Positions 26,906 through 35,415 of a stretch of 64,000 nucleotides of DNA are shown here, in pieces (position 1 is the first letter of the stretch; each line of letters begins with the position of its first letter). Below the pieces are notes generated by a model. That model saw only the letters and a list, made by a program, of their open reading frames with translations. It was not told the DNA's origin and did not search any database. The position numbers and the translations under genes were made by a program. The DNA is from Sulfitobacter delicatus (GTDB taxonomy: Bacteria; Pseudomonadota; Alphaproteobacteria; Rhodobacterales; Rhodobacteraceae), in NCBI RefSeq assembly GCF_900102535.1, contig NZ_FNBP01000010.1, positions 62,001-126,000 on the forward strand, read 5' to 3'.

Positions 26906-27919
26906 TCAGGAGGTCGCGTGGCGGTAGCCCGCCGAATAATTACCAGTGACATGGTACTCCAACTGCCGCTCTATATCGCCCAAGAGCGAGGACGCGCCAA
27001 AGCGGAACAGGTCAGGCTGCAACCAGCGGTCGCCCAGCTCTTCCTTCATCAAAGCAAGATAGGTGATCGCATCCTTGGCCTTGGAAATCCCGCCCGCGGG
27101 CTTGTAACCCACGCGCACGCCGGTGCGCTCGTAATACTCGCGGATTGTACGGATCATCACGAGGCTGACGGGCAGGGTGGCGTTGACGCTCTCCTTGCCG
27201 GTGGAGGTCTTGATGAAGTCCGCCCCCGCCATCATGCAAACCAGTGACGCCCGCGCCACATTGCGCAGCGAACCCAATTCGCCGGTGGCGAGGATCGCTT
27301 TCACATGTGCATCCCCACAGGCCTCGCGAAAGGCGCGCATCTCGTCATAAAGCGCCTGCCAGTCGCCCGACAGGACATGCCGCCGAGAGATCACGATGTC
27401 GATTTCAGTCGCGCCTGCTTCCACGCTCATTTCAATCTCACGTATGCGCAGTTCCAGCGGCGATAGCCCGGCGGGAAAGCCCGTCGAGACAGCGGCAATC
27501 GGAATATTGGTGCCTTCCAGCGCTTTGCGCGCGGCGGGGATCATCTCGTGGTACACACAAACCGCGCCTGTGGTGATCGGCCCCATGCCGAGCGCGTCAA
27601 GGATTGCGGGGGCAACAGGCTGGCGTGCCTTGGCACAAAGACGCTCGACCCGGCGAGCAGTGTCATCGCCAGAAAGCGTTGTTAAATCAATGCAGGTTAC
27701 GGCGCGCAGGAGCCACGCGGCCTGATGCGCCTTCTTCAATGATCGGCGTGCGGGCAGGGCGGCGGCGCGGCGCTCAATGGCTGAGGTGTTCGCCTGCACC
27801 GAGCGCACCCAGTTCATATCAAGCGGCATGGGCTCAACGCGGGCTTCGGTTACCTGTGGCAGGTGTCCGGAGGTGCTGGTCGGGGCTTGCGTGCCCTGCG
27901 AGGTATTCTGGGTGGCCAT
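26906..27919 (-). CDS. deoC: Deoxyribose-phosphate aldolase
   Basis: This 337-residue class I aldolase has the Schiff-base lysine K237 in DFIKTSTGKE, the proton-relay lysine K207 (HVKAILATGE) and the EIDIVISR strand. It splits 2-deoxyribose 5-phosphate into acetaldehyde and glyceraldehyde 3-phosphate. It is longer than E. coli DeoC (259) because of an N-terminal extension of about 70 residues, as in eukaryotic-like and roseobacter forms. It precedes the ALDH16 gene in the same transcript, giving a short deoxynucleoside-catabolic unit. Confidence 0.95.
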   Translation of the reverse strand: MATQNTSQGTQAPTSTSGHLPQVTEARVEPMPLDMNWVRSVQANTSAIERRAAALPARRSLKKAHQAAWLLRAVTCIDLTTLSGDDTARRVERLCAKARQPVAPAILDALGMGPITTGAVCVYHEMIPAARKALEGTNIPIAAVSTGFPAGLSPLELRIREIEMSVEAGATEIDIVISRRHVLSGDWQALYDEMRAFREACGDAHVKAILATGELGSLRNVARASLVCMMAGADFIKTSTGKESVNATLPVSLVMIRTIREYYERTGVRVGYKPAGGISKAKDAITYLALMKEELGDRWLQPDLFRFGASSLLGDIERQLEYHVTGNYSAGYRHATS

Positions 27920-28039
27920 CGGGTCTCTCCGCTTTGGTCAGACGGGCAAAGTGCCATGCGGGACGGGGCAAGGCAAGCGAAGCTAACCTCGCGTCATGGC
28001 CTCTTTGCCCAAAAACTAGGCGACATTCCGAAAGCGTTA

Positions 28040-28085
28040 ATGCGACTCACTCGCAACTGTTGACTTAGTTGAGAATGAGTCGCAT
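28040..28085 (+). promoter_or_regulatory. Long palindromic operator overlapping the tro promoter
   Basis: Two 18-bp inverted arms (28040-28057 and 28068-28085, 15 of 18 matching, core TGCGACTCA / TGAGTCGCA) flank a 10-bp centre. A candidate promoter TTGACT (28060) - 17 bp - CATATA (28083) runs through the centre and right arm, so a bound protein would block it. The position before a metal-importer operon suggests a metal-responsive Fur-superfamily regulator (Mur/Zur/Fur) or MntR; which one is not decidable here. Confidence 0.6.
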
Positions 28086-28094
28086 ATAGGCGTC

Positions 28095-29084
28095 ATGAAA
28101 CATGCAAATGATCCGTTCCGCCCAACACGTCGCGCCGCTTTGATCGGAGGATTGAGTGGTCTCGCACTGCTGGGATCAGCGCCCCTGGCCCTTGCGTCAG
28201 AGACGCTCAACGTCATTGCCACAACAGGGATGATCGCCGATGCTGCCCGGCGGGTGGGCGGTGATCTGGTTGAAGTTCGCGCTTTGATGGGGACGGGTGT
28301 CGACCCGCACGGCTACCGCCAGACGCGGAGCGACATCGTAGCCCTTACGCGTGCTGATCTGGTGCTGTGGCACGGGCTTTATCTTGAAGCCCAGATGGAG
28401 CGCTTCTTTGAGGACCTTAGCCGTAAACGTTCTGTGGTCGCCGTGGCTGATTCCTTGCCAAAAGACACTTTGTTGAGCCACCCCGACTATGAAGGTCGTT
28501 TCGATCCGCACGTCTGGATGGACCCGGAAACATGGATCGCCGTGGTCGATGAGGTCACCCGCGCATTGAGCGAGGCGCGACCGGACGGGGCTGAGAGCTT
28601 TGCGCGCAATGCCGATGCCTACAAAATTGAGCTAAAGCAGCTGGCCACCTATGCCGCAGAGGTGGTAGCGCAGGTTCCCGACAGCCAGCGTGTGCTGGTT
28701 ACCGCCCATGACGCCTTTAGCTATTTTGGCCGGGCCTTTGGGTTTGAGGTGATCGGCATTCAAGGCATCTCAACCAACAGTGAGGCCGGATTGAACCGGA
28801 TCTCGGCGTTGGTTGACGAATTGGTCGACCGCAAAATCGGCGCGGTTTTTGTCGAGACCTCCGTTTCTGATCGCAATATGCGCGCACTGGTGGAAGGTGC
28901 CGCCGCGCAGGGACATGAGGTCAAGATCGGCGGGTCGCTCTACAGTGACGCGATGGGCGAGCCCGGCAGCTATGAAGGCACCTATATCGGCATGATTGAC
29001 CATAACGTCACCACCATCGCCCGCGCCCTCGGTGCCCCGGTGAATGCAGGCGGGATGAATGGTAAGTTGACACAGGGAAGCTGA
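28095..29084 (+). CDS. troA: Zn/Mn ABC transporter, substrate-binding protein (TroA-like)
   Basis: This 329-residue cluster A-I binding protein has an N-terminal export signal with a twin arginine (TRRAALIGG). Metal ligands are visible as H72 (GVDPHGYR), H139 (FDPHVWMD), H205 (VTAHDAFSYF) and D285 (LYSDAMG). The His-His-His-Asp set is that of TroA (Zn/Mn), rather than the His-His-Glu-Asp of manganese-specific PsaA. It heads a four-gene operon. The start codon lies only about 7 bp after the candidate -10, so the transcript may be leaderless or nearly so. Confidence 0.9.
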   Translation: MKHANDPFRPTRRAALIGGLSGLALLGSAPLALASETLNVIATTGMIADAARRVGGDLVEVRALMGTGVDPHGYRQTRSDIVALTRADLVLWHGLYLEAQMERFFEDLSRKRSVVAVADSLPKDTLLSHPDYEGRFDPHVWMDPETWIAVVDEVTRALSEARPDGAESFARNADAYKIELKQLATYAAEVVAQVPDSQRVLVTAHDAFSYFGRAFGFEVIGIQGISTNSEAGLNRISALVDELVDRKIGAVFVETSVSDRNMRALVEGAAAQGHEVKIGGSLYSDAMGEPGSYEGTYIGMIDHNVTTIARALGAPVNAGGMNGKLTQGS

Positions 29085-29087
29085 TCT

Positions 29088-29879
29088 ATGACCCTCGAAC
29101 TCGCCAGCAGCCAAGAAACCGTCGCCCCTCGCGCCGAAAGCCCGCTTGCCGTACGAGGCATGACCGTATCCTACGGGCAGAAACCAGCGGTTTTCTCTGT
29201 CGATATGACAGTGGAGCCGGGCAAGATGACAGCAATCATCGGGCCCAATGGCGCGGGGAAATCCACGCTTTTGAAAGCCGCGCTTGGCATTCTTACGCCA
29301 CTGGCGGGCACGGCCACCGTTTATGGCAAGCCAGTCGAACAACAGCGCCACCGCATCGCCTATGTCCCGCAACGCGCCAGCGTGGATTGGGATTTCCCGA
29401 CCCGTGTGGTTGATGTCGTGCTGATGGGGCTCTACCCGCAATTGGGTCTTTTGGGCCGCATACGCCCGGTCCATCGTGCGCGCGCCGCTGACTGTCTTGC
29501 CCGCGTGGGAATGGAGGATTTCGCCACCCGGCAGATCGGCCAGCTTTCGGGCGGCCAGCAACAACGGGTGTTCCTCGCACGCGCTTTGGCGCAAGACGCC
29601 GATCTTTATCTCTTAGACGAGCCCTTTGCCGGGGTCGACGCCGCGACTGAGAAGGCAATCATTGCGGTGCTCAAATCCTTGCGTGATGCGGGCAAGACGG
29701 TCGTCGCCGTGCACCATGACCTGTCCACCGTGCCCGAGTATTTTGACAATGTCTTCCTAATCAACACCCATCGCGTTGCCGAAGGCCGTGTCGAAGAAGT
29801 GTTCCAAGCCCATCACCTGCAGGACGCCTATGGCGGGCGCTTGGCCGGGGCGCAGATGGATGCGTTGCAACTGTCATGA
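29088..29879 (+). CDS. troB: Zn/Mn ABC transporter, ATP-binding protein
   Basis: This 263-residue ABC ATPase has Walker A GPNGAGKST (52-60), signature LSGGQQQR (about 154), Walker B LYLLDEPFAGVD and the H-loop VHHDL. It powers the TroCD permease. It lies 3 bp after troA and overlaps the next gene by 4 bp. Confidence 0.95.
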   Translation: MTLELASSQETVAPRAESPLAVRGMTVSYGQKPAVFSVDMTVEPGKMTAIIGPNGAGKSTLLKAALGILTPLAGTATVYGKPVEQQRHRIAYVPQRASVDWDFPTRVVDVVLMGLYPQLGLLGRIRPVHRARAADCLARVGMEDFATRQIGQLSGGQQQRVFLARALAQDADLYLLDEPFAGVDAATEKAIIAVLKSLRDAGKTVVAVHHDLSTVPEYFDNVFLINTHRVAEGRVEEVFQAHHLQDAYGGRLAGAQMDALQLS

Positions 29880-31081
29880 TCTGGGAAGCCCTATTTCTGC
29901 AGTTAGGCTATAACGCCACGCTGGTGACGTTAGGGGCTACGCTGTTGGGCATGGCCGCCGGCGTCGGCGGCACGTTCCTGTTTTTGCGCAAACGCGCATT
30001 GGTCAGTGATGCGATCTCTCATGCGACGCTGCCTGGGGTGGCGCTCGCCTTTATGGTGATGGTCTCCTTCGGCGGTGACGGGCGCAATTTGATCGGCCTC
30101 TTAGCTGGCGCAGCGCTCTCGGCGGGGGCGGGGTTGTTGCTGGTCTCGTGGCTGAGCAACCGAACGCGGCTGGCGGAAGATGCGGCAATCGGCTCGGTGC
30201 TGTCGGTCTTTTTTGGTCTGGGCATTGTCTTGCTGACTGTCATCCAAACCATGAGCGCGGGGCGGCAGGCGGGGCTCGAAGACTTCCTGCTCGGCTCCAC
30301 CGCCGGGATGCTGCGCAGTGACGCGCTGATCATCGCGGTGGCGGCGGCGTTGACCTTAGCGCTGGTGCTCTTGCTGCGCCGACCGCTGACGCTCGCTTCG
30401 TTTGATCCCGAATATGGCACGGCCATTGGCCAGAACGTGCCGCGCACCGATCTGGCGATGATGGGGCTCGTGCTGGCCGTGACGGTCGTGGGGCTCAAGA
30501 TCGTCGGACTGATCTTGATCGTCGCACTGCTCATCATTCCGCCCGTCACCGCCCGGTTTTGGAGCGAGCGGACCGATCATGTGGTGCTGATCTCCGGGAC
30601 GCTTGGCGGAATCGCTGCATATATCGGCGCGGCGCTCTCTGCGGCGCAGCCGAACTTGCCGACCGGGCCGATCATCGTTCTGGTGGGGTTCGCGCTTTTC
30701 GCCCTGTCGCTGTTGCTGGCCCCCGGACGGGGTGCGCTTTCGGCCCTGTTACGCCACCGCCGCTACCAGCGTCGGGTGCATCTACGCCAAGGGCTGCTGG
30801 CGCTGGCGCATGGTCAACCGATCTATGAACAACGCACCCTGCGTTTGCTGCGCGCCGAGGGCTATGCCCTGCCAGATGGCGTCGCCACGCAAGCAGGCCG
30901 GGGCCGGGCGGCCAAGGCATTGCGCGATGAGACCCGCTGGCAGTTGATCCGCAGCGACCCGGCCTATAAGGCGGCGGCCCAGCAATATGACGGTCTGACG
31001 CCGATTGAGACGGTGCTCACCACCGACCAAATTCGCGAAATTGACAGCCGCATCGATCTACGCGGCGGGGTGATGGCATGA
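29876..31081 (+). CDS. troC: Zn/Mn ABC transporter permease with C-terminal extension (TroC-like)
   Basis: This 401-residue protein has residues 1 to about 290 forming the ABC-3 type permease with about eight membrane helices (KRALVSDAISHATLPGVALAF is the conserved cytoplasmic-loop region). A soluble, basic C-terminal region of about 110 residues (from LRHRRYQRRVHLRQG to EIDSRIDLRGG) follows. It is helical and resembles a winged-helix segment of the kind fused to some TroC/MntC permeases. It may sense metal or nucleic acid, but no ligand residues are obvious. It overlaps both neighbours by 4 bp. Confidence 0.9.
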   Translation: MIWEALFLQLGYNATLVTLGATLLGMAAGVGGTFLFLRKRALVSDAISHATLPGVALAFMVMVSFGGDGRNLIGLLAGAALSAGAGLLLVSWLSNRTRLAEDAAIGSVLSVFFGLGIVLLTVIQTMSAGRQAGLEDFLLGSTAGMLRSDALIIAVAAALTLALVLLLRRPLTLASFDPEYGTAIGQNVPRTDLAMMGLVLAVTVVGLKIVGLILIVALLIIPPVTARFWSERTDHVVLISGTLGGIAAYIGAALSAAQPNLPTGPIIVLVGFALFALSLLLAPGRGALSALLRHRRYQRRVHLRQGLLALAHGQPIYEQRTLRLLRAEGYALPDGVATQAGRGRAAKALRDETRWQLIRSDPAYKAAAQQYDGLTPIETVLTTDQIREIDSRIDLRGGVMA

Positions 31082-32007
31082 GCGGTTCTGAATTTGTCCC
31101 CCTGTCGCTGGTGCCGATGTTGATTGGTATTTTCGTGGCCGTGGCCTGTGCTCTGCCGGGGAATTTCCTCGTCCTGCGGCGCCAAGCGCTCATCGGTGAT
31201 GCGATCAGCCATGTGGTGCTGCCGGGGATCGTTGTGGCCTTTCTGCTGACCGGCATGGTGACGACTTGGCCCATGCTGCTGGGCGCCGCTGGAGCGTCGA
31301 TCATCGCCGTGCTTGCGATTGAAGGTGTGCGCCGTTTGGGCAAAATCGAGTCCGGTGCGGCGATGGGCGTGATCTTTACCGCAATGTTCGCCGGGGGCGT
31401 TCTGCTGCTGGAGCAATCCGACACCAGCAATGTGCACCTGGACGTCGAACACGCGCTTTACGGCAATCTCGAAAGCCTGATCTGGTTGGACGCCACCGGC
31501 TGGGCGTCATTGCTGGACCCCGAGGCGCTGGCAACCATCCCGGTGGAACTGCCGCGCATGGCGGTCACCCTGCTTTTCGTCGCGCTTTTTACCGCGCTGT
31601 TCTGGCGACCGCTCAAAATCAGCACCTTTGACGAAGGATTTGCCCGCACCATCGGTTTGAAGACCGGGCCTTTGGGCCTTGGTCTTGTCATCGTCGCCGC
31701 AATTGCCGCCGTGGCGGCCTTTGATGCCGTGGGCAGCATTATCGTCATCGCCATGTTCATCTGCCCCCCTGCGGCGGCACGCATGATGACCAATCGGTTG
31801 GAGCATCAGATCGCGTGGTCGGTGCTGTTTGCGACACTGGCGGCGGTGGTGGGCTATGTCTTGGCGGGATACGGGCCGCTTTGGATTGGAATGCGGGATT
31901 CGGTGTCGGCGGCGGGGATGATTGCGACAGTCTCGGGCGTAATCCTAGGGTTTGCAGCGGTTTTTGGCCCGCATCGTCACCGGGGCGCCGCGGCCCCCGC
32001 AGCTTAA
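31078..32007 (+). CDS. troD: Zn/Mn ABC transporter permease (TroD-like)
   Basis: This 309-residue ABC-3 family permease has the LRRQALIGDAISHVVLPG loop and multiple hydrophobic helices. It is the second permease of the TroABCD/SitABCD type, expected to heterodimerise with the preceding permease. It lacks the C-terminal extension. It ends the operon; a terminator begins 2 bp after the stop. Confidence 0.93.
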   Translation: MSGSEFVPLSLVPMLIGIFVAVACALPGNFLVLRRQALIGDAISHVVLPGIVVAFLLTGMVTTWPMLLGAAGASIIAVLAIEGVRRLGKIESGAAMGVIFTAMFAGGVLLLEQSDTSNVHLDVEHALYGNLESLIWLDATGWASLLDPEALATIPVELPRMAVTLLFVALFTALFWRPLKISTFDEGFARTIGLKTGPLGLGLVIVAAIAAVAAFDAVGSIIVIAMFICPPAAARMMTNRLEHQIAWSVLFATLAAVVGYVLAGYGPLWIGMRDSVSAAGMIATVSGVILGFAAVFGPHRHRGAAAPAA

Positions 32008-32008
32008 C

Positions 32009-32031
32009 CGAATCACAACGATTCGTTTTTT
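32009..32031 (+). terminator. Terminator of the tro operon
   Basis: The stem CGAATC / GATTCG with a 5-nt loop is followed by TTTTTT, immediately after the troD stop. Confidence 0.82.
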
Positions 32032-32053
32032 GCGCAACTGATTCGCTTTTGCT

Positions 32054-32083
32054 TTGACCTGTGATTCGCTCTGCGTCTATACA
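32054..32083 (+). promoter_or_regulatory. Candidate sigma-70 promoter in the troD-mutL spacer
   Basis: TTGACC (32054-32059), 18-bp spacing, TATACA (32078-32083). It is one of the best promoter-like sequences in the window. Transcription would begin near 32090, over 210 bp before the mutL start. Confidence 0.45.
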
Positions 32084-32260
32084 GGGTGCAACCTCCCCCG
32101 GAGAACTGCTGTACCCGGGTCGCCCGCCGCTCTGATAAGACCGGAATAACAAAAGCACCAGTGCGCCGAGTAGACGACCCATGAGCGGATCGCCCCAGCA
32201 TTGGCGGCGGTCCGCTGACTTATCCCGACCCCTCTGATAAGCGTTCACCACGCCCCATTC
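32084..32260 (+). other. Structured non-coding spacer, possible small RNA or mutL leader
   Basis: Downstream of the candidate promoter this stretch holds two copies of CTCTGATAAG (32130-32139 and 32232-32241). It also holds a hairpin at 32184-32216 with about 14 paired bases and one bulge (outer arms AGCGGA / TCCGCT, loop GCAT) and no T-tract. No credible coding frame is present on the plus strand before mutL at 32303. I could not match it to SRP RNA, 6S RNA or tmRNA. Confidence 0.3.
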
Positions 32261-32302
32261 GCATCTGGCAGAATCGGCGCAGCCCATGCTAGGTTTTGCG
32301 GT

Positions 32303-34174
32303 ATGGCCACACCGAACCCCAATATAAGCGAAAATCGCCCCATTATCCGCCAGTTGGATGATTCCGCGATCAACCGCATCGCCGCAGGCGAGGTTGTCGA
32401 ACGTCCGGCCTCTGCCGTGAAGGAACTGGTGGAAAACGCCATCGACGCGGGGGCGCGGCGGATCACGGTGGAATACGCCGACGGCGGCAAGACGATGATC
32501 CGGGTAACCGACGACGGCTGCGGCATCGCGCCTGACGATCTGTCGCTGGCCCTGTCGCGCCATGCGACCTCCAAGATCGATGGGTCGGACCTGCTGAACA
32601 TCCACACTTTCGGCTTTCGCGGCGAAGCGCTGCCGTCGCTCGGCGCGGTGGGGCGTTTGAGCATCACCAGCCGGGCGAGCGGCTATGACGGCGCAGAAAT
32701 CACCGTCGACGGGGGCCGCATGGGCGAGGTGCGGCCCGCAGCACTCAACAGCGGCACCATCGTCACCCTGCGCGATCTGTTCTTCGCCACCCCGGCGCGG
32801 CTCAAGTTCCTGCGCACCGACCGAGCCGAAGCGCAGGCCATCGGCGATGTCATCAAACGGCTTGCCATGGCCGAACCCTTCGTGCGCTTCGTGCTGCGCG
32901 ATGTGTCGGGCGACGGCAAAGGCCGCGACGTCTTCCGCGCCGAGGCCGAGCAGGGGGACCTGTTCGAGGCGTTGCATGGCCGTTTGGCGCAGGTCTTGGG
33001 CCGCGAGTTTGCCGAGAATGCGCTGCCCATTGATGCGATGCGCGAGGGGCTGCACCTCACCGGTTTCGCGGCACTTCCGACCTATTCGCGTGGCTCTGCG
33101 GTGGCGCAGTATCTCTTCGTCAATGGCCGCCCGGTGCGGGACAAGCTGCTGACCGGGGCGCTGCGGGGGGCGTATTTCGATTTCCTCAGCCGAGACCGCC
33201 ACCCGGCGGCGGCGCTCTTTGTCGAATGCCCGCCGACCTTAGTGGATGTGAACGTCCACCCGGCCAAATCCGAGGTGCGTTTCCGCGATCCGGGGCTGGC
33301 CCGCGGGCTGATCGTCTCGGCCCTGCGCCATGCGCTGGCCGAAGCCGGGCACCGTGCGTCGACCACCGTGGCGCAGGCGACGCTGGGCGCGATGCAGCCT
33401 GAACCGCAGGGCGCGCGGGTCTATCAGATGGACTGCGCCGGGATGGAGCGCCCCAGTCCCGCCGCACGCGAGGCCGCCTATCAGGCGCAGGCGCCGGGAT
33501 TTGCTGAGACCGCTGGCGTTTGGGGCCGGGTCGAGGGCACGCCGATGTCTGATGCCCCGGCTGCCGAAGCGGCGTCCGAAACGCCAGCGCCGGACTACCC
33601 CCTCGGCACGGCCCGCGGGCAGGTGCATGAGAATTACATCATCGCGCAGACCGCCAATGGCATGGTCATCGTGGACCAACACGCGGCGCATGAGCGCTTG
33701 GTCTATGAAAAGCTGAAACGCCAGATGAACGACAACGGCGTCGCAGCACAGGCGCTGTTGATCCCCGAGATCGTAGAGCTTTCCGCAAATGACTGTGCGC
33801 GGCTGCTGGAGCTTGCCGACGACCTTGCGAAGCTGGGCCTTGGCGTTGAGGCCTTCGGCGGCAGCGCCATCGCGGTCCGCGAAACCCCTGCGATCCTCGG
33901 CACGGTCGACGCCCGCGCCCTGATCCTTGATGTGCTGGACGAGTTGGACGACGGCGACAACAGCAACATCGTGCAAGCCAAGATCGAAGCGATCCTGAGC
34001 CGCGTGGCCTGTCATGGCTCGATCCGCTCAGGCCGCTGGATGCGCGCCGAAGAGATGAACGCCCTGCTGCGCGAGATGGAGGCGACGCCCCATTCCGGCC
34101 AGTGCAACCACGGGCGGCCCACCTACGTCGAGCTTAAACTGGCTGACATCGAACGGCTTTTCGGGCGGACTTGA
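32303..34174 (+). CDS. mutL: DNA mismatch repair protein MutL with endonuclease motif
   Basis: This 623-residue protein has the N-terminal GHKL ATPase (INRIAAGEVVERPASAVKEL, ENAIDAGA, GFRGEALPS). The C-terminal dimerisation domain carries DQHAAHERLVYE at about residue 458, which fits the metal-dependent nicking motif DQHA(x)2E(x)4E. MutL therefore probably makes the strand incision itself, as expected in bacteria without MutH. The next gene starts within its stop codon. Confidence 0.96.
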   Translation: MATPNPNISENRPIIRQLDDSAINRIAAGEVVERPASAVKELVENAIDAGARRITVEYADGGKTMIRVTDDGCGIAPDDLSLALSRHATSKIDGSDLLNIHTFGFRGEALPSLGAVGRLSITSRASGYDGAEITVDGGRMGEVRPAALNSGTIVTLRDLFFATPARLKFLRTDRAEAQAIGDVIKRLAMAEPFVRFVLRDVSGDGKGRDVFRAEAEQGDLFEALHGRLAQVLGREFAENALPIDAMREGLHLTGFAALPTYSRGSAVAQYLFVNGRPVRDKLLTGALRGAYFDFLSRDRHPAAALFVECPPTLVDVNVHPAKSEVRFRDPGLARGLIVSALRHALAEAGHRASTTVAQATLGAMQPEPQGARVYQMDCAGMERPSPAAREAAYQAQAPGFAETAGVWGRVEGTPMSDAPAAEAASETPAPDYPLGTARGQVHENYIIAQTANGMVIVDQHAAHERLVYEKLKRQMNDNGVAAQALLIPEIVELSANDCARLLELADDLAKLGLGVEAFGGSAIAVRETPAILGTVDARALILDVLDELDDGDNSNIVQAKIEAILSRVACHGSIRSGRWMRAEEMNALLREMEATPHSGQCNHGRPTYVELKLADIERLFGRT

Positions 34175-35415
34175 TGGAGCTTGGCGGCACGACTTTGAAC
34201 CTGTCGGACCCCCTGACTCTCGCAGCGCTCGCGGGGGCGGGGCTGCTGTTCTTTATCGTCATCCTGCTCATTATGGCGGTCCGCGCCGCTGGCCGCTCGG
34301 CCCGCGTGGCGGCCCCTTTGGCGCAGCAGATGCGCATCCTTGGGGGGCATGTGCAGCAGTTGGGGCAGGGACAAGAGCAGTTGCGCGGCGGCTTGCAGAT
34401 GGTCTCGGACACGCAGACCAACACCCAAGCGCAGATGATGCAGAGCATGGAAGCACGGCTTGCGCATGTGCAGCAGCAGATGCAGGACCGCTTGGCCGAC
34501 AACGCCGCCCGCTCGGCCCGCTCGCTGGCCGAGATGCAGCAGCGTATGACCGAGACGCTGCATGGCTCGTCGAAACGCACCACGACCAGCCTGACGCAGC
34601 TACAAGAACGGCTCGCCTCTATCGACAAGGCGCAGGACAATATCACCAAACTCTCGGGCGATGTGCTGTCGCTGCAAGACATCCTGAGCAACAAGCAAAC
34701 GCGCGGCTCCTTCGGTGAAATTCAGTTGCGTGACATCGTGTCCAAAGCCCTGCCGAGCGACAGTTATTCGCTGCAAGCCACGCTCAGCAACGGCAAACGG
34801 CCCGACTGCCTGATCCACCTGCCCAACCCACCGGGGCCGATCGTGATCGACAGTAAATTTCCGCTGGAAGCCTATGAGGCGCTGCGCCGGGCCAAGACCG
34901 AAGGTGAGACCCGCGCCGCCGCCCAGCAGATGAAAACCGCCGTGCGGGTGCACCTGAACGCCATTGCCGACAAATACATTCTTGAGGGCGAGACCGCTGA
35001 GGGCGCATTGATGTTCCTGCCGTCTGAAGCCGTCTATGCCGAGCTGCACGCGAACTTCCCCGAACTCGTCCGCGAAGGCTTTGAAAAGCGCGTCTGGATC
35101 GTCAGCCCGACCACCTGCATGGCCACGCTCAACACCATGCGCGCGATCCTGAAAGATGCGCGAATGCGCGAACAGGCAGGCGCGATCCGCCGCGAATTGG
35201 GCAATCTGAACAAGGATGTCGAGCGGTTGGCGATGCGGGTGGGCAACCTCGACCGCCACTTTGGTCAAGCCCGCCGGGATGTCGAAGAGATCAAGGTCAG
35301 CAGCGAGAAAGCCGCCAAACGCGCAGGCCGTCTGCATAATTTCGACTTCGAAGAACTGGCCGAAGAGCAAAGTGAGGCTATTGTTCCCCTAAGGACACCC
35401 GAAGGGAACGGCTAA
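34174..35415 (+). CDS. rmuC: DNA recombination protein RmuC
   Basis: This 413-residue protein has an N-terminal membrane anchor (LAALAGAGLLFFIVILLIMAV) and a long coiled-coil stretch (about 45-150). The RmuC nuclease-like domain (RGSFGEIQLRDIV, GPIVIDSKFPLEAYEAL, FLPSEAVYAEL) follows. The family limits inversions and other rearrangements at short repeats. The ATG at 34174 overlaps the mutL stop (TGATG); a TTG lies just before it. Pairing with mutL suggests a shared genome-stability operon. Confidence 0.94.
   Translation: MELGGTTLNLSDPLTLAALAGAGLLFFIVILLIMAVRAAGRSARVAAPLAQQMRILGGHVQQLGQGQEQLRGGLQMVSDTQTNTQAQMMQSMEARLAHVQQQMQDRLADNAARSARSLAEMQQRMTETLHGSSKRTTTSLTQLQERLASIDKAQDNITKLSGDVLSLQDILSNKQTRGSFGEIQLRDIVSKALPSDSYSLQATLSNGKRPDCLIHLPNPPGPIVIDSKFPLEAYEALRRAKTEGETRAAAQQMKTAVRVHLNAIADKYILEGETAEGALMFLPSEAVYAELHANFPELVREGFEKRVWIVSPTTCMATLNTMRAILKDARMREQAGAIRRELGNLNKDVERLAMRVGNLDRHFGQARRDVEEIKVSSEKAAKRAGRLHNFDFEELAEEQSEAIVPLRTPEGNG

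Noticed and set aside
31757-32182. Minus-strand frame with hydrophobic start (MGRLLGALVLLLFRSY) in the tro-mutL spacer
   Set aside because: It would read antisense through about 250 bp of troD, lacks a convincing ribosome-binding site and resembles no known family; kept only as an alternative reading of the spacer.
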